From Lolium rigidum (lineage: Eukaryota > Streptophyta > Magnoliopsida > Poales > Poaceae): 64,000 nucleotides of DNA. The notes beneath the pieces were generated by a model, which saw nothing but the letters and a program-made list of their open reading frames with translations, was not told where the DNA came from and made no database searches. The stretch is taken from positions 39,767,047 through 39,831,046 of the forward strand of contig NC_061510.1 of assembly GCF_022539505.1 (NCBI RefSeq), given 5' to 3'. Shown here piece by piece: positions 10,390-20,190 of the stretch (the first letter of the stretch is position 1; each line of letters begins with the position of its first letter). Both the position numbers and the translations under genes were made by a program.

Positions 10390-11977
10390 TGATGGCGTGT
10401 AACACACACGTTCGTTGGGAACCCCAAGAGGAAGGTATGATGCACACAGTAGCAAGTTTTCCCTCAGAAAGAAACCAAGGTTTATCGAACCAGGAGGAGC
10501 CAAGAAGCACGTTGAAGGTTGATGGCGGCGGGATGTAGTGCGGCGCAACACCAGGGATTCCGGCGCCAACGTGGAACCTGCACAACACAACCAAAGTACT
10601 TTGCCCCAACGAAACAGTGAGGTTGTCAATCTCACCGGCTTGCTGTAACAAAGGTTTAGATGTATAGTGTGGATCATGATTGTTTGCAGAAAACAGTAGA
10701 ACAAGTATTGCAGTAGATTGTATTTAATGTAAAAGAATGGACCGGGGTCCATAGTTCACTAGAGGTGTCTCTCCCATAAGATAAATAGCATGTTGGGTGA
10801 ACAAATTACAGTCGGGCAATTGACAAATAGAGAGGGCATGACAATGCACATACATGATATGATAAATATAGTGAGATTTAATTGGGCATTACGACAAAGT
10901 ACATAGACCGCTATCCAGCATGCATCTATGCCTAAAAGTCCACCTTCAGAGTTATCATCCGAACCCCTTCCAGTATTAAGTTGCAAACAACAGGACAATT
11001 GCATTAAGTATGGTGCGTAATGTAATCAATAACTACATCCTTGGACATAGCATCAATGTTTTATCCCTAGTGGCAACAGACACATCCACAACCTTAGAAC
11101 TTTCCGTCACTTGTCCCAGATTTAATGGAGGCATGAACCCACTATCGAGCATAAATACTCCCTCTTGGAGTTAAGAGTAAAAACTTGGCCAGAGCCTCTA
11201 CTAATAACGGAGAGCATGCAAGATCATAAACAATACATAGGTAATAGATTGATAATCAACATAACATAGTATTCTCTATCCATCGGATCCCGACAAACAC
11301 AACATATAGCATTACAGATAGATGATCTTGATCATGTTAGGCAGCTCACAAGATCCAACAATGAAGCACATAAGGAGAAGACAACCATCTAGCTACCGCT
11401 ATGGACCCATAGTACAGGGGTGAACTACTCACTCATCACTCCGGAGGCGATCATGGCGATGAAGAGTCCTCCGGGAGATGATTCCCTCTCCGGCGGGGTG
11501 CCGGAGGCGATCTCCTGAATCCCCGAGATGGGATTGGTGGCGGCGGCGTCTCGATAGGGTTTTCCGTATCGTGGCTCTCGAGATCGGGGGTTTCGCGACG
11601 AAGGCTATTTGTAGGCGGAAGGGCAGGTCAAAGGGCGTCACGAGGGCCCACACCACGTGGCCGCGCGGCCGGGGCCAGGCCGCGCCGCCCGGTGTCCGGC
11701 CACCTCGTGGCCCCACTTCGTCTATCCCTCGGTCTTCGGAAGCTTCGTGCAAAAATAGGACCCCGGGCGTTGATTTCGTCCAATTCGAGAATATTTCCTT
11801 ACTAGGATTTCGAAACCAAAAACAGCTAGAAAACAAGAATCGGCTCTTCGGCATCTCGTTAATAGGTTAGTGCCGGAAAATGCATAAATACGACATATAA
11901 TGTGTATAAAACATGTAGATATCATCAATAATGTGGCATGGAACATAAGAAATTATCGGTACGTCGGAGACGTATCA
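10390..11977 (-). mobile_element. Solo LTR of an A/B-related element, nested in Tat1
   Basis: On the minus strand it starts TGATACGTCTCCGACGTA and ends ACACGCCATCA. Both the terminal palindrome and the body match the LTRs at 20191 and 30901. The 5-bp duplication TCCAC flanks it (10385-10389 and 11978-11982). No internal region is present, so it arose by LTR-LTR recombination after insertion. It splits Tat1 between gag and protease. Confidence 0.9.
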
Positions 11978-11982
11978 TCCAC

Positions 11983-12490
11983 CAAAGAAGGTTTGGCGGC
12001 CCAAGCAAGAAAAAGCCGATGTGAGTACATCGGCTGGCACAAACATGGTGTTCTTCCTTCCATCAGAGTTTCGTGCCCCAGGAACCAAAGAAGTGCCGAT
12101 AGCACAGTTTGACTGCGGTCCACAGCCAGTCATCTTTGAAAAGCCACGAGAGAAGGGCTACAAACACATGAAGGCCATGTACCTAAAGGGTTACACCAAT
12201 GGGCAGCCCGTCGGCAGGATGTTGGTTGACACGGGAGCGGCGGTCAATATAATGCCATATTCCATGCTACGGCGTTTGGGACGCTCCAGTGCCGATCTGA
12301 TCAAGACCAACGTCACACTGAACGACTTCAACGGCCAAGCATCGGGGACGCAAGGTGTCCCGAACGTGGATCTAACCATAGGCCGAAAGATGATCCCAAC
12401 GACATTCTTCATCGTCGACGAGCAAGAGCACCTACGCTGTCTCTACTAGGAAGGGATTGGATTCATGCCAACCGCCGCATTCCATCTAGA
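11983..12490 (+). pseudogene. Tat1 aspartic protease region
   Basis: Resumes the polyprotein after the solo LTR. The frame 12021-12449 holds the retropepsin active-site motif MLVDTGAAVNIMPYS at about 12222-12266, then LTIGRKMIPTTFFIVDEQE. A one-base indel near 12435 moves the conserved GRDWIHAN block into another frame (12448-12471), and that block then continues as MHQCLIQWDGDD at 12491. The protease would mature Gag-Pol inside particles. Catalytic Asp-Thr-Gly is intact but the frame is broken downstream. Confidence 0.85.
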
Positions 12491-13811
12491 ATGCACCAAT
12501 GCCTGATACAGTGGGATGGAGACGACGTAGAAGTCGTACATGCAGATGACTCGATCGACGTCTCAATAGCCGGCATGAACATTTGGGACTCGGAAGACCA
12601 AGAGCCGCTCTCTGGAATCAGTTTGGACGGCTGTGATCGCATCGAGGTGTCAAAAAAATGGGGTGAGGCTGGTCTTATCCACCGGCCTGATAGAGTAGCA
12701 AGAGCAACATCCATCGACATACGTGGCAAGGCCGATCCCTGCGATCGGCCCCAAAAAATAAAAAGCAAGGATCTTACTTCAAACATGTCACGTAGTCGTG
12801 GTAGGGAGACTCCTTCCTGTAAGGGAGCACATACAAGTTGTAAACCTTCATTGAGCAATTCAATCAACATGGAGGCCGATTCCAGCAATCGGCCAAAATT
12901 ATCCTCAACATGCATTTTGCCTGTGTTCACCATTGATCTAGCAGGCTACGGAAAGCTAGGATACGGGTTTACATCAGCTGATGAGCTAGAAGAGATTGAC
13001 ATTGGTCCTGGGGATAAGCCACGACCAACATTTATCAACAAAAAGTTAGATCCACATCCGAGGGGCCCGATGATAGCTTTATTGAAAGAATACCCGAGAT
13101 TGTTTTGCATGGGATTATACGGAGATGCCCGGGTTAGACAGGAGCATCATTGAGCATCGGCTCCTCTCGAAGAAAGGATTTCGGCCGTTCCAGCAGCGAG
13201 CACGACAGATGAAGGCCGAAATTTTAGTAGAAGTCAAAAAAGAGATCGAGAAAATGTTGAACGCCGGGTTCATCAGGCCATGCAGGTATGCTGAGTGGAT
13301 TTCCAATGTCGTACTCGTGGAGAAAAAGGATGGCCGATGGCGCGTCGCCATAGATTTTCGGAATCTCAATAGTGCCACTCCAAAGGATGAATACCCAATG
13401 CCAGTAGCAGAGACATTAATCAATGCAGCCGCTGGTCATAAGATTTTAAGTTTCATGGATGGAAATGCCGGCTATAACCAAATTTTTATGGCCCCAGAAG
13501 ATATACACAAGACTGCATTCAGAGTACCAGGCTCGGTAGACTTGTTTGAATATGTGGTCATGACATTTGGGCTGAAGAATGCCGGTGCAACGTACCAACG
13601 AGCCATGAATTACATCTTTCATGATCTGATCGGCAAGTTGGTGGAAATTTACATTGATGACGTGGTGGTCAAGTCTGTCTCAGTGGAAGGACACCTGGAG
13701 GATTTGCGACGCATCCTGGACCGAACCAGAAAGTTCGGACTTAGAATGAATCCAAAAAAGTGTGCTTTTGGTGTGACAAATCGGTCAATTCCTGGGCTTC
13801 CTAGTTCATGA
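12491..13811 (+). pseudogene. Tat1 reverse transcriptase with upstream linker
   Basis: The linker frame (12491-13150) ends with a displaced LLKEYPRLF block. A one-base indel near 13110 then moves the RT to 13125-13811. Visible RT motifs are the N-terminal MLNAGFIRPCRYAEW, VEKKDGRWRVAIDFRNLN (fingers), FMDGNAGYNQI, the FGLKNAGATYQRAMN block, and the catalytic YIDDVVVKS near 13652. The catalytic Asp pair is intact. After KKCAFGVT a deletion shifts the frame (about 13780). Confidence 0.9.
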
Positions 13812-14436
13812 ACGTGGAATTGAGATCGGCCTGAAAAGTCAAGAGGCGATACGAACAATGAAACCACCTACCACCAAGAAGGAACTCCAAAGTCTCATCG
13901 GCAAAATCAATTTCGTCGAAGGTTCATCTCTAATCTGTCGGACGAATTGAGCCGTTCATGGGATTGGTAAAAATCAAACCTGATGAGGAGTTTCACCGGG
14001 GGCGAGCAACAACGAGCGTTTGATGAGATTAAAGAGTATCTAACGAAGCCGCCCGTGTTGGTTCCGCCTCGGCAAGACAGAGCCATTCTATATTTACTCG
14101 TCGATAGCCGATACTTCTATCGCCTCGGTGGTGGTGCAAATCTATGATGGCATGGAAAGAGTTGCTTTCTACCTCAGCAGAAGGATGTTGGATGCAGAGA
14201 CGAGGTACCCGGAGATCGAGAAGTTGTGCCTCTGCCTATTTTTTACCTGCACCAAGCTTCGTCACATCTTTTTGACGGCAGAAATCGTCATCATTTGCAA
14301 GTCAGACGTCATCAAGCACATGCTGTCGGCTCCTGTTCTGAAAGGCCGACTCGGTAAATGGATGTTTGCATTATCGGAGTTGGATCTCCGGTATCAACCT
14401 GCGAAGCGGCTAAAGGACAGGCCTTGGCCGATCTGA
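13790..14436 (+). pseudogene. Tat1 Ty3-type RNase H (multiply frameshifted)
   Basis: The RT connection and RNase H continue across several frames: GFLVHERGIEIG near 13800, KELQSLIGKINF near 13880, then VVVQIYDGMERVAFYLSRRM at 14128. The block ends ...GRLGKWMFALSELDLRYQPA near 14400. At least three indels interrupt it, judged against the cleaner copy in Tat2 (63250-63972). Not functional. Confidence 0.8.
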
Positions 14437-14995
14437 TCGCTGAGCGAATCAACACTAATATAGCCGCACTGTCTATACGTGCATGGGCCATGTTCTTCGA
14501 TGGATCGGTTTGCGACGATGGTTGCGGCATCGGCATCCTACTCGTGTCGCCCCGGGGGGCAACCTACACCTTCTCCATCAGGCTATCTACCCCTTGCACC
14601 AATAATGTTGCTGAGTATGAAGCAGTGCATAAGGGGATGGAGTTGCTAATTGAAGCCGGGCGTAAGCGGTGAGAACTCTTTGGAGACTCAAAGTTGGTGA
14701 TCTCCCAGCTCACGGATGAGTACAAGTGTGAGAGCGAGTCGCTCTTCCCGTTATGGATGCATTGCCGCGAGCTGATGACACAGTTCAGGTACATAAACTT
14801 CAACTGGGTCCCGAGGTCACAGAATACGGAGACGAACGATCTCGCACAGATGGCATCAGGCTATAAGGAGGCAGTAGAAGGCGCCGATGTCCAGATACAT
14901 TTCATGGAGCCAGATGATTGGAGAGCCGATATCTTCAATTACTTGAAAGATCCGGCTCGGGGGGCACCTAAACGGATAAGGTACAAGGCTATGAA
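14437..14995 (+). pseudogene. Tat1 second (archaeal-type) RNase H
   Basis: GQALADLIAERINTN leads into the domain. Acidic active-site positions are visible as FFDGS (about 14497), AEYEAV (about 14614), GDSKL (about 14686) and NDLAQM (about 14838). A stop at 14670-14672 (after AGRKR) and a frame change separate the halves. This second RNase H, between RT-RNase H and integrase, is the Tat hallmark. Confidence 0.85.
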
Positions 14996-14997
14996 GT

Positions 14998-16179
14998 ATG
15001 TCCTTATTGGGGATGACATGTTCTACAGGACCTTGGAAGGGTTACTTCTCAAATGTTTGGGAACAGTCCGAGGCAAATCGGCTCTTGCACGAGGTACATG
15101 AAGGCGCTCGTGGAACTCACCAATCGGCTCACAAGATGAAGTGGTTGATCGTGCGATCAGGGTTTTATTGGCCCACCATGCTTGAGGACTGTTTCAATTA
15201 CTATAAAGGGTGTCAAGCATGTCAGAAGTTTGGGAGCATTCAGATGGTACCCGCATCAGCAATGAATCCCATCATCAAGCCTTGGCCATTTCGAGGATGG
15301 GGCATGGACATGATCGGCAAAATCCATCCGGCATCGAGCAAAGGCCACGAGTGGATCTTGGCCATTACAGATTATTTCACTAAATGGGTGGAGGCCGTCC
15401 CTATGAAGTCCGTGGCGTCAAAGGACGTTATCACTTTTGTGAGAGAGCATGTCATTCACAGATTTGGGATTCCCCAGACCATCACGACCGATGGAGGTTC
15501 GGTTTTCGTTTCTAAAGAGTTCAGAGAGTTCTGCGACGACATGGGAATTAAGCTGATCCGATCGTCTCCATACTATGCTCAAGCAAATGGGCAGGCTGAA
15601 GCGTCCAACAAAAGCCTTATCAAGCTGATTAAGAGAAAAATCGACGAGTACCCTAGGCGTTGGCACGAGGTTTTGTCGGAGGCTTTATGGGCTTATCGCA
15701 TGTCATGTCATGGGGCGGTGAAGACCTCGCCGTACCATCCGGTCTATGGACAAGAAGCCGTGTTACCCTGGGAGATCACGGCTGGGTCGAGACGTGTCAC
15801 GTTTCAGAATGACTTGACAACTGAAGAGTATGCAGCCCTGATGAGTGATAGCGTCGAGGATCTGACGGAACTTAGACTTTGGTCACTTGAGAAAATTAAG
15901 GAGAACAAGGCCAAGGTGGCTCGTGCATACAATAAGAAGGTGAAGCCAAAGGAGTTCCATGTTGGTGATCTGGTGTGGGAAGCTGTATTGCCGTTGGGAA
16001 CTAAGGACAAGGCATATGGTAAATGGTCTCCAAATTGGCACGGGCCGTACAGGGTTGACCAAGTCCTAAAGGGCAATGCATACATGCTCGAGCAGTTGGA
16101 TGGTGTGAAGTTCCCAGTGGCCGTCAATGGCCAGCATCTCAAGAAGTATTTCCCAAGTATGTGGGATGATGGGCAGTGA
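14998..16179 (+). CDS. Tat1 integrase region (open frame)
   Basis: A 393-codon open frame to the polyprotein stop at 16177. It contains an HHCC zinc-binding region (HEVHEGARGTHQSAHKM, then CQACQ). The DD35E core follows, with Asp in GWGMDMIG, Asp in TTDGGSVF and Glu in NGQAEASN. A GPY/F-type C-terminal module reads WHGPYRVDQV. The enzyme inserts the cDNA. The listed start is only the first Met in this frame; the natural protein is cleaved from Gag-Pol, and the upstream part is frameshifted near 15050. All catalytic residues are present. Confidence 0.88.
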   Translation: MSLLGMTCSTGPWKGYFSNVWEQSEANRLLHEVHEGARGTHQSAHKMKWLIVRSGFYWPTMLEDCFNYYKGCQACQKFGSIQMVPASAMNPIIKPWPFRGWGMDMIGKIHPASSKGHEWILAITDYFTKWVEAVPMKSVASKDVITFVREHVIHRFGIPQTITTDGGSVFVSKEFREFCDDMGIKLIRSSPYYAQANGQAEASNKSLIKLIKRKIDEYPRRWHEVLSEALWAYRMSCHGAVKTSPYHPVYGQEAVLPWEITAGSRRVTFQNDLTTEEYAALMSDSVEDLTELRLWSLEKIKENKAKVARAYNKKVKPKEFHVGDLVWEAVLPLGTKDKAYGKWSPNWHGPYRVDQVLKGNAYMLEQLDGVKFPVAVNGQHLKKYFPSMWDDGQ

Positions 16180-16187
16180 GATACGGG

Positions 16188-16354
16188 GGCCGATTTTAAA
16201 TCGGCCAGGAAAAAAAAATTTCATCAACTGGAGCAGTGGAATATGGGGGCCGATATATGAAATCGGCCGATAAAAGGAAATATATGTGCAAAGCAAGAGC
16301 CGATGCACGGTCATCGACTTAAGAATAAAACAGCCGATGCGCAGCCATCGACTC
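16188..16354 (+). promoter_or_regulatory. Hairpin array downstream of Tat1 pol
   Basis: Four short hairpins lie within 167 bp of the pol stop: GGCCGAT...ATCGGCC at 16188-16206 and 16248-16268, then AGCCGATG...CATCGACT at 16298-16319 and 16332-16353. The first two are preceded by GGGG, giving purine-rich lead-ins. Tat2 keeps a five-member version (61090-61423), so this is a conserved 3' feature and not chance. Confidence 0.7.
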
Positions 16355-16672
16355 TAGAGCTACAAATATTATGAGCAGGTATCAAGTTACAGTCTGAATG
16401 AGGAATGTTTACTTGAATATGTCTATTTAGGCCACTGATTTGGGCCTTATGGGCGTTTGAGGGTGAAAGACCGACACGTTGCTATCGGTTCTTGGTGTGT
16501 TGACCTGTTTTGGCAATCGGAAGATTTGAAATTAGATAATTGGAGAATCAAATTGAAAGAACAATTTTCATTGATTCGAAGGAGGATTTTTACAAGGAAG
16601 AGCCGATGGCTCTCAAAAGGATCATCCGATGCCTAATGCACTACTACTACTAGCCCTACATTACTCCCTAAT
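16355..16672 (+). other. Tat1 non-coding spacer after the hairpin array
   Basis: No ORF. AT-rich stretches with scattered CCGAT/ATCGG words, including GAGCCGATGGCTC at 16601. It separates the hairpin array from the end of the antisense ORF. Confidence 0.6.
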
Positions 16673-17164
16673 CTACGGGCCGTTGCTGCCCTCGTCGTCA
16701 CCGTCGTAGCTGCCGTCGGCGCTGCTGCCGGCGGGCTCCTCGTCGATGCTGATGAAGCCGCCGGCAGGGGCTTCATCCTCCTCGTCGTCATCGTCGTCGT
16801 CGTCATCTGACCCAGCGCGGAAGCGCTTGGCCGGTGGGTATGCCGCGGAGGAGGAGGAGTCATCCTCCGTCTCCTCCGCCTCCTCTTCCTCCTCGTCGGA
16901 GGAGAGGTCCGCCTCCCATGAGAAGAGGTCGTCGTCGCTCGCTGCCTCCAGCTCCCCGTCGACGAGGAACCGGAGGTCTTCTTCCCCATCGGTGAGGGAC
17001 TCGTCGTCCTCCGACTCGATGGAGGAGTCCCAATCCCTCGCGTCCCAGTACTCGGGGGCGAGAGCCTCGTAGATGGCCATCAGATTGACCTCCGGCTCTA
17101 GCTCGCTGGAGGAGGAGGAGTCGAAGGAAAGGCCGGAGGAGGCAGAGGAGGAAGAGGAAGACAT
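16673..17164 (-). CDS. Tat1 antisense acidic ORF (163 aa)
   Basis: Starts MSSSSSSASS on the strand opposite gag-pol and ends ...DDEGSNGP, then stop. Composition is dominated by Ser, Asp and Glu, with poly-Asp (about residues 120-127) and a short basic motif, PPAKRFRAG (about 109-117), that could be a nuclear localisation signal. The ORF in Tat2 (60531-61001) has the same length class, the same order of motifs and the same C-terminus. Extra ORFs, some antisense, are known in Tat-lineage elements (the maize Grande element is one example), but their function is not established. A TATA box 77 bp upstream is shared with Tat2. No enzyme motif; likely a nuclear acidic protein. Confidence 0.75.
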   Translation of the reverse strand: MSSSSSSASSGLSFDSSSSSELEPEVNLMAIYEALAPEYWDARDWDSSIESEDDESLTDGEEDLRFLVDGELEAASDDDLFSWEADLSSDEEEEEAEETEDDSSSSAAYPPAKRFRAGSDDDDDDDDEEDEAPAGGFISIDEEPAGSSADGSYDGDDEGSNGP

Positions 17165-17240
17165 GGCTACAGAGGAAGGGGGTTTTTTGCCGATGGCTAG
17201 TACGGAGCAAGAGGATGAAGAGGCGAACTGCTCGGCGCGG

Positions 17241-17248
17241 TTAAATAA
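17241..17248 (-). promoter_or_regulatory. TATA box for the Tat1 antisense ORF
   Basis: TTATTTAA on the minus strand, with CTATATCCCC farther upstream, 77 bp before the antisense ATG. Tat2 has TTATTTAA at 60446-60453, the same distance from its ATG. Conserved spacing supports a dedicated antisense promoter. Confidence 0.6.
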
Positions 17249-17427
17249 AGGGGATATAGTGGAGATTTAATGCTTGAGCAGTTTTCGAGGATGCGGTGCC
17301 AAAACTGTCAATCGTGCAGAAGTTGAGAAGACAGGGTATCATGATGGAAGGATACTGAAGCGGTTCTGCTCTGCCACAACATGACCCTACGAAGGAGAAA
17401 CAGAGTGGTTTTGAAATTATCATTATC

Positions 17428-17444
17428 AAAACCAGGGGGGCATG
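17428..17444 (+). other. Tat1 polypurine tract
   Basis: AAAACCAGGGGGGCATG directly precedes the 3' LTR; the G-run is the probable plus-strand primer. The Tat2 equivalent is at 60237-60252. Confidence 0.7.
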
Positions 17445-18601
17445 TGTTGTCACCAGATTTTGGCCAAATCAGGAGATGGGCCGTACTTGAGATGGGCTTG
17501 GAGAATATACACGTGGAGTGTCTCGGAAGCGGCCTTGCACGAGAGTTTGGGGTAGTTTGCCCGTGTATCTGTCTATTATGGTAGTTTAGAATTAAAAGAT
17601 AGAGTTTAGCCCGTACACGGTTAGGTGTATTTCCAAAAGTTAGAAAGTCTACGGACTATAAATATGTATCTAGGGTTATTGAGAAAGGAGGACGATCACG
17701 TTCACAACAAATCAATCTAGGCGCATCGCCACCCCTTGTTTCGAGGGTTTCTCCCGGTAAGCAACATGCTGCCTAGATCGCATCTTGCGATCTAGGCGAT
17801 ATCGGCTTATTCGTTATTGGTGTTGTTCGTGCTGAAGCCTTTTTGATGGCGAGCAACACCCTTATCTTAGGTGTTTTGGGGCTGACGTCGATGCTTTCAT
17901 GATGTACTTATTTAGCTACGCTGTCCCTCGATATCTAGCCGCCCTTACACCTATTTTAGGTGTAAGGGCAGCATCTTGCTTGATCTTTATTTAGTAGATC
18001 TAATCCGTTATAGTTGCTCCTTGTTCTTCAAGGATTGGTTTGATATCCGTATGGTTAGGCCTTATAAACGGGTTGAACGATCCGGTAGTGCGTAAGGTGT
18101 GGTTTATTAAGCTCGGGAGGGATTGTTCCGGGATCAACTTCACGTTGGTTTTTAGGCCTCTTTAGGGCTGGTTTTCCATTATCTTACGTATCTCATTAGG
18201 CTCAACTACGCATAGGATGTTCCGATTATACGGTGAAAACCCTAGACTATCGTAGATTAGTTTAGCTTGATATTGATAAAGCATGATCCCCATGTCCTTA
18301 TAAATCTAACGTGAACCATGGGGCAATCGGCTCTTTGAGCCGATCCACAGAACAACTTAAGAGCCGATCGGGGCTCGTATTTAATGTTTACGTGTTTGCC
18401 ATGCAGGAAACTAGTTGAAGCAATCCATCACCTTCCTGACCAGGTATAGGTCAGGTGGCATGCCCTCGTAAGCACCAGGACGTGTGCCAGAAGGCATTGC
18501 GGGCCGTCGCCCGAGGGACCAGGGTCCACCGCAATCCTGGGAGCCTCCCGGCTCTACGGTGTTGCCCGTCGATACTCGCCGGTGGGTTTTTGACCGCAAC
18601 A
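17445..18601 (+). repeat. Tat1 3' LTR
   Basis: 1157 bp, TGTTGTCACC...GACCGCAACA. Nearly identical to the 5' LTR and followed by the GACAC duplication. Confidence 0.95.
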
Positions 18602-18671
18602 GACACATAGGCCGATCGGCATCCGATATGCCGATTAGGTCCCGTCAGCGACCGCCCTGCCAATCGGTGAC

Positions 18672-20190
18672 TAATACGTCTCAAACGTTTCTATAATTTT
18701 TGATGCTCCATGCTTGTTTTACATCAATTTATATATGTTTTGCTCATACTTCGTTGCAGTTTTATATATTTTTCGGCACTAACCTATTAACAAAATGCCA
18801 CAGTGTTAGTTCCCTGTTTTCAGCTGTTTTTGTATTTCAGAAAAGTTGTATATGAAATATTCTCAGAATTGGACAAAACAAAAGTCGAAGTCAATAATTT
18901 ACGTAACAAAGACAGAGTCCAAAGGGGATTCGGAGAGGGGCAGCAGGGCGGCCACACCAGCCCTAGGCGCGGCCTAGCCCTGGCCCGCGCCTAGGGGTGG
19001 TGTCGGCCACCCTAGCCTCCACCGACATCGCCCCTCCGCCTATTATTCACGATCTCGGGAAAACCCTGAACACCCGAGCCTCCATCCACGAAAATTTCCG
19101 TCGCGGCCGCCATTGCAGAACCTATCTCGGGAGGATTCTGAAGCTCTTCTCGGCACCCTGCTGGAGGGGGAAAATCATCGCCGGAGGCATCTACATCGCC
19201 ATGCCCGCCTTCGAAGTGATGCATGAGTAGTTCATCTCTGGACTATGGGTCCATAGCAGTAGCTAGATGGTTTCCTTCTCCAATTTGTGCCTGATGTTTA
19301 GATCTTCTAAGCTGCCCTACATGATCAAGATCATCCTTATGTAATGCTACATGTGTTTGCTGGGATCCGATGAATATTGAATACTATGTTGAGATCGATT
19401 ATATATTCTTGTCATATGTTATTTGTGATCTTGCATGCTCTCCGTTGCTAGTAGATACTCTGGGCAAGTAGATGCTTGTGACTCCAAGAGAGGGTATTTA
19501 TGCTCGATAGTAGGTTCATGCCTCTAGTAATCTGGGAGAGTGACAGTAACTTCTAAGATTGTAGATGTATTGTTGCTACTAGGGAGAAAAGAACAATGTT
19601 TTATCCAAGAGTAATTCTATTGCTTACTTCACACACCATTGCTTAATGCGCTAATCTGTTGCTTGCAACTTAATACTAGAAGGGGTTCGGATGATAACCG
19701 AAAGGTGGATTATTAGTCATAGACGCAGTTGGATTACGGTCTATGTATTATGTTGTAATGCCCAAACAAATCTTATAGTAATCATCTTATCATGTATGGT
19801 TGGTATTCTGTCAATTGCCCAACTCTAATTTGGTCACCCTGCATGTTATTTATCTTTATGGAGAGACACCTCTAGTGAACTGTGGATCCCGGTACTTTCT
19901 TTTACACTGATAAATTCATCCACTGCAATCCTGCTCTATTACTTACTGCAAAGCTCTGTTCTCTTTAATTACTGCAAACATCTCTTTCCACTCGATACGT
20001 CTAATCCTTTGTGTTCAGCAAACCGGTGAGATTGACAACCTCACTGCAAGTTGGAGCAAAGTATTTTGGTTATGTTGTGTGCAGGTTCCACGTTGTTGCT
20101 GATACCGGTAGTGCACCCTGCCACTAGTCAGTTAGTAACACCTTCAGAAGCCACGTCTTTCTTATACTAAGGAAAAACTTGCTGGTGTGC
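18672..20190 (+). repeat. Element B 5' LTR, proximal part
   Basis: Starts TAATACGTCTCAAACG (TA where the 3' LTR has TG). Its body parallels 30901-32405: GGCACTAACCTATTAAC, a GC-rich leader near 18940-19230, then AT-rich sequence to CTTGCTGGTGTGC. It is cut by element A at 20191 and resumes at 27115. Confidence 0.88.

Larger units (their letters stand above)
6666..18601 (+). mobile_element. Tat1: complete Ty3/gypsy LTR retrotransposon, Tat lineage
   Basis: Two LTRs (6666-7824 and 17445-18601), both TG...CA, flank an internal region. The target duplication is GACAC at 6661-6665 and 18602-18606. Domain order is gag, PR, RT, RNase H, second (archaeal-type) RNase H, INT. The dual RNase H arrangement marks the Tat lineage. 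After pol come a hairpin array and an antisense acidic ORF. A reverse-oriented solo LTR (10390-11977) interrupts the gag-PR boundary. Many frameshifts and stops make the copy non-autonomous today. Confidence 0.95.

Noticed and set aside
16746..17072. Plus-strand Ser-rich frame
   Set aside because: Shadow of the minus-strand acidic ORF: Asp/Glu codons read as Ser/Val on the other strand.
18602..18671. Possible B-element target duplication GTGAC
   Set aside because: The base pairs after the B 3' LTR (ACGGC) do not match, so no duplication can be claimed.
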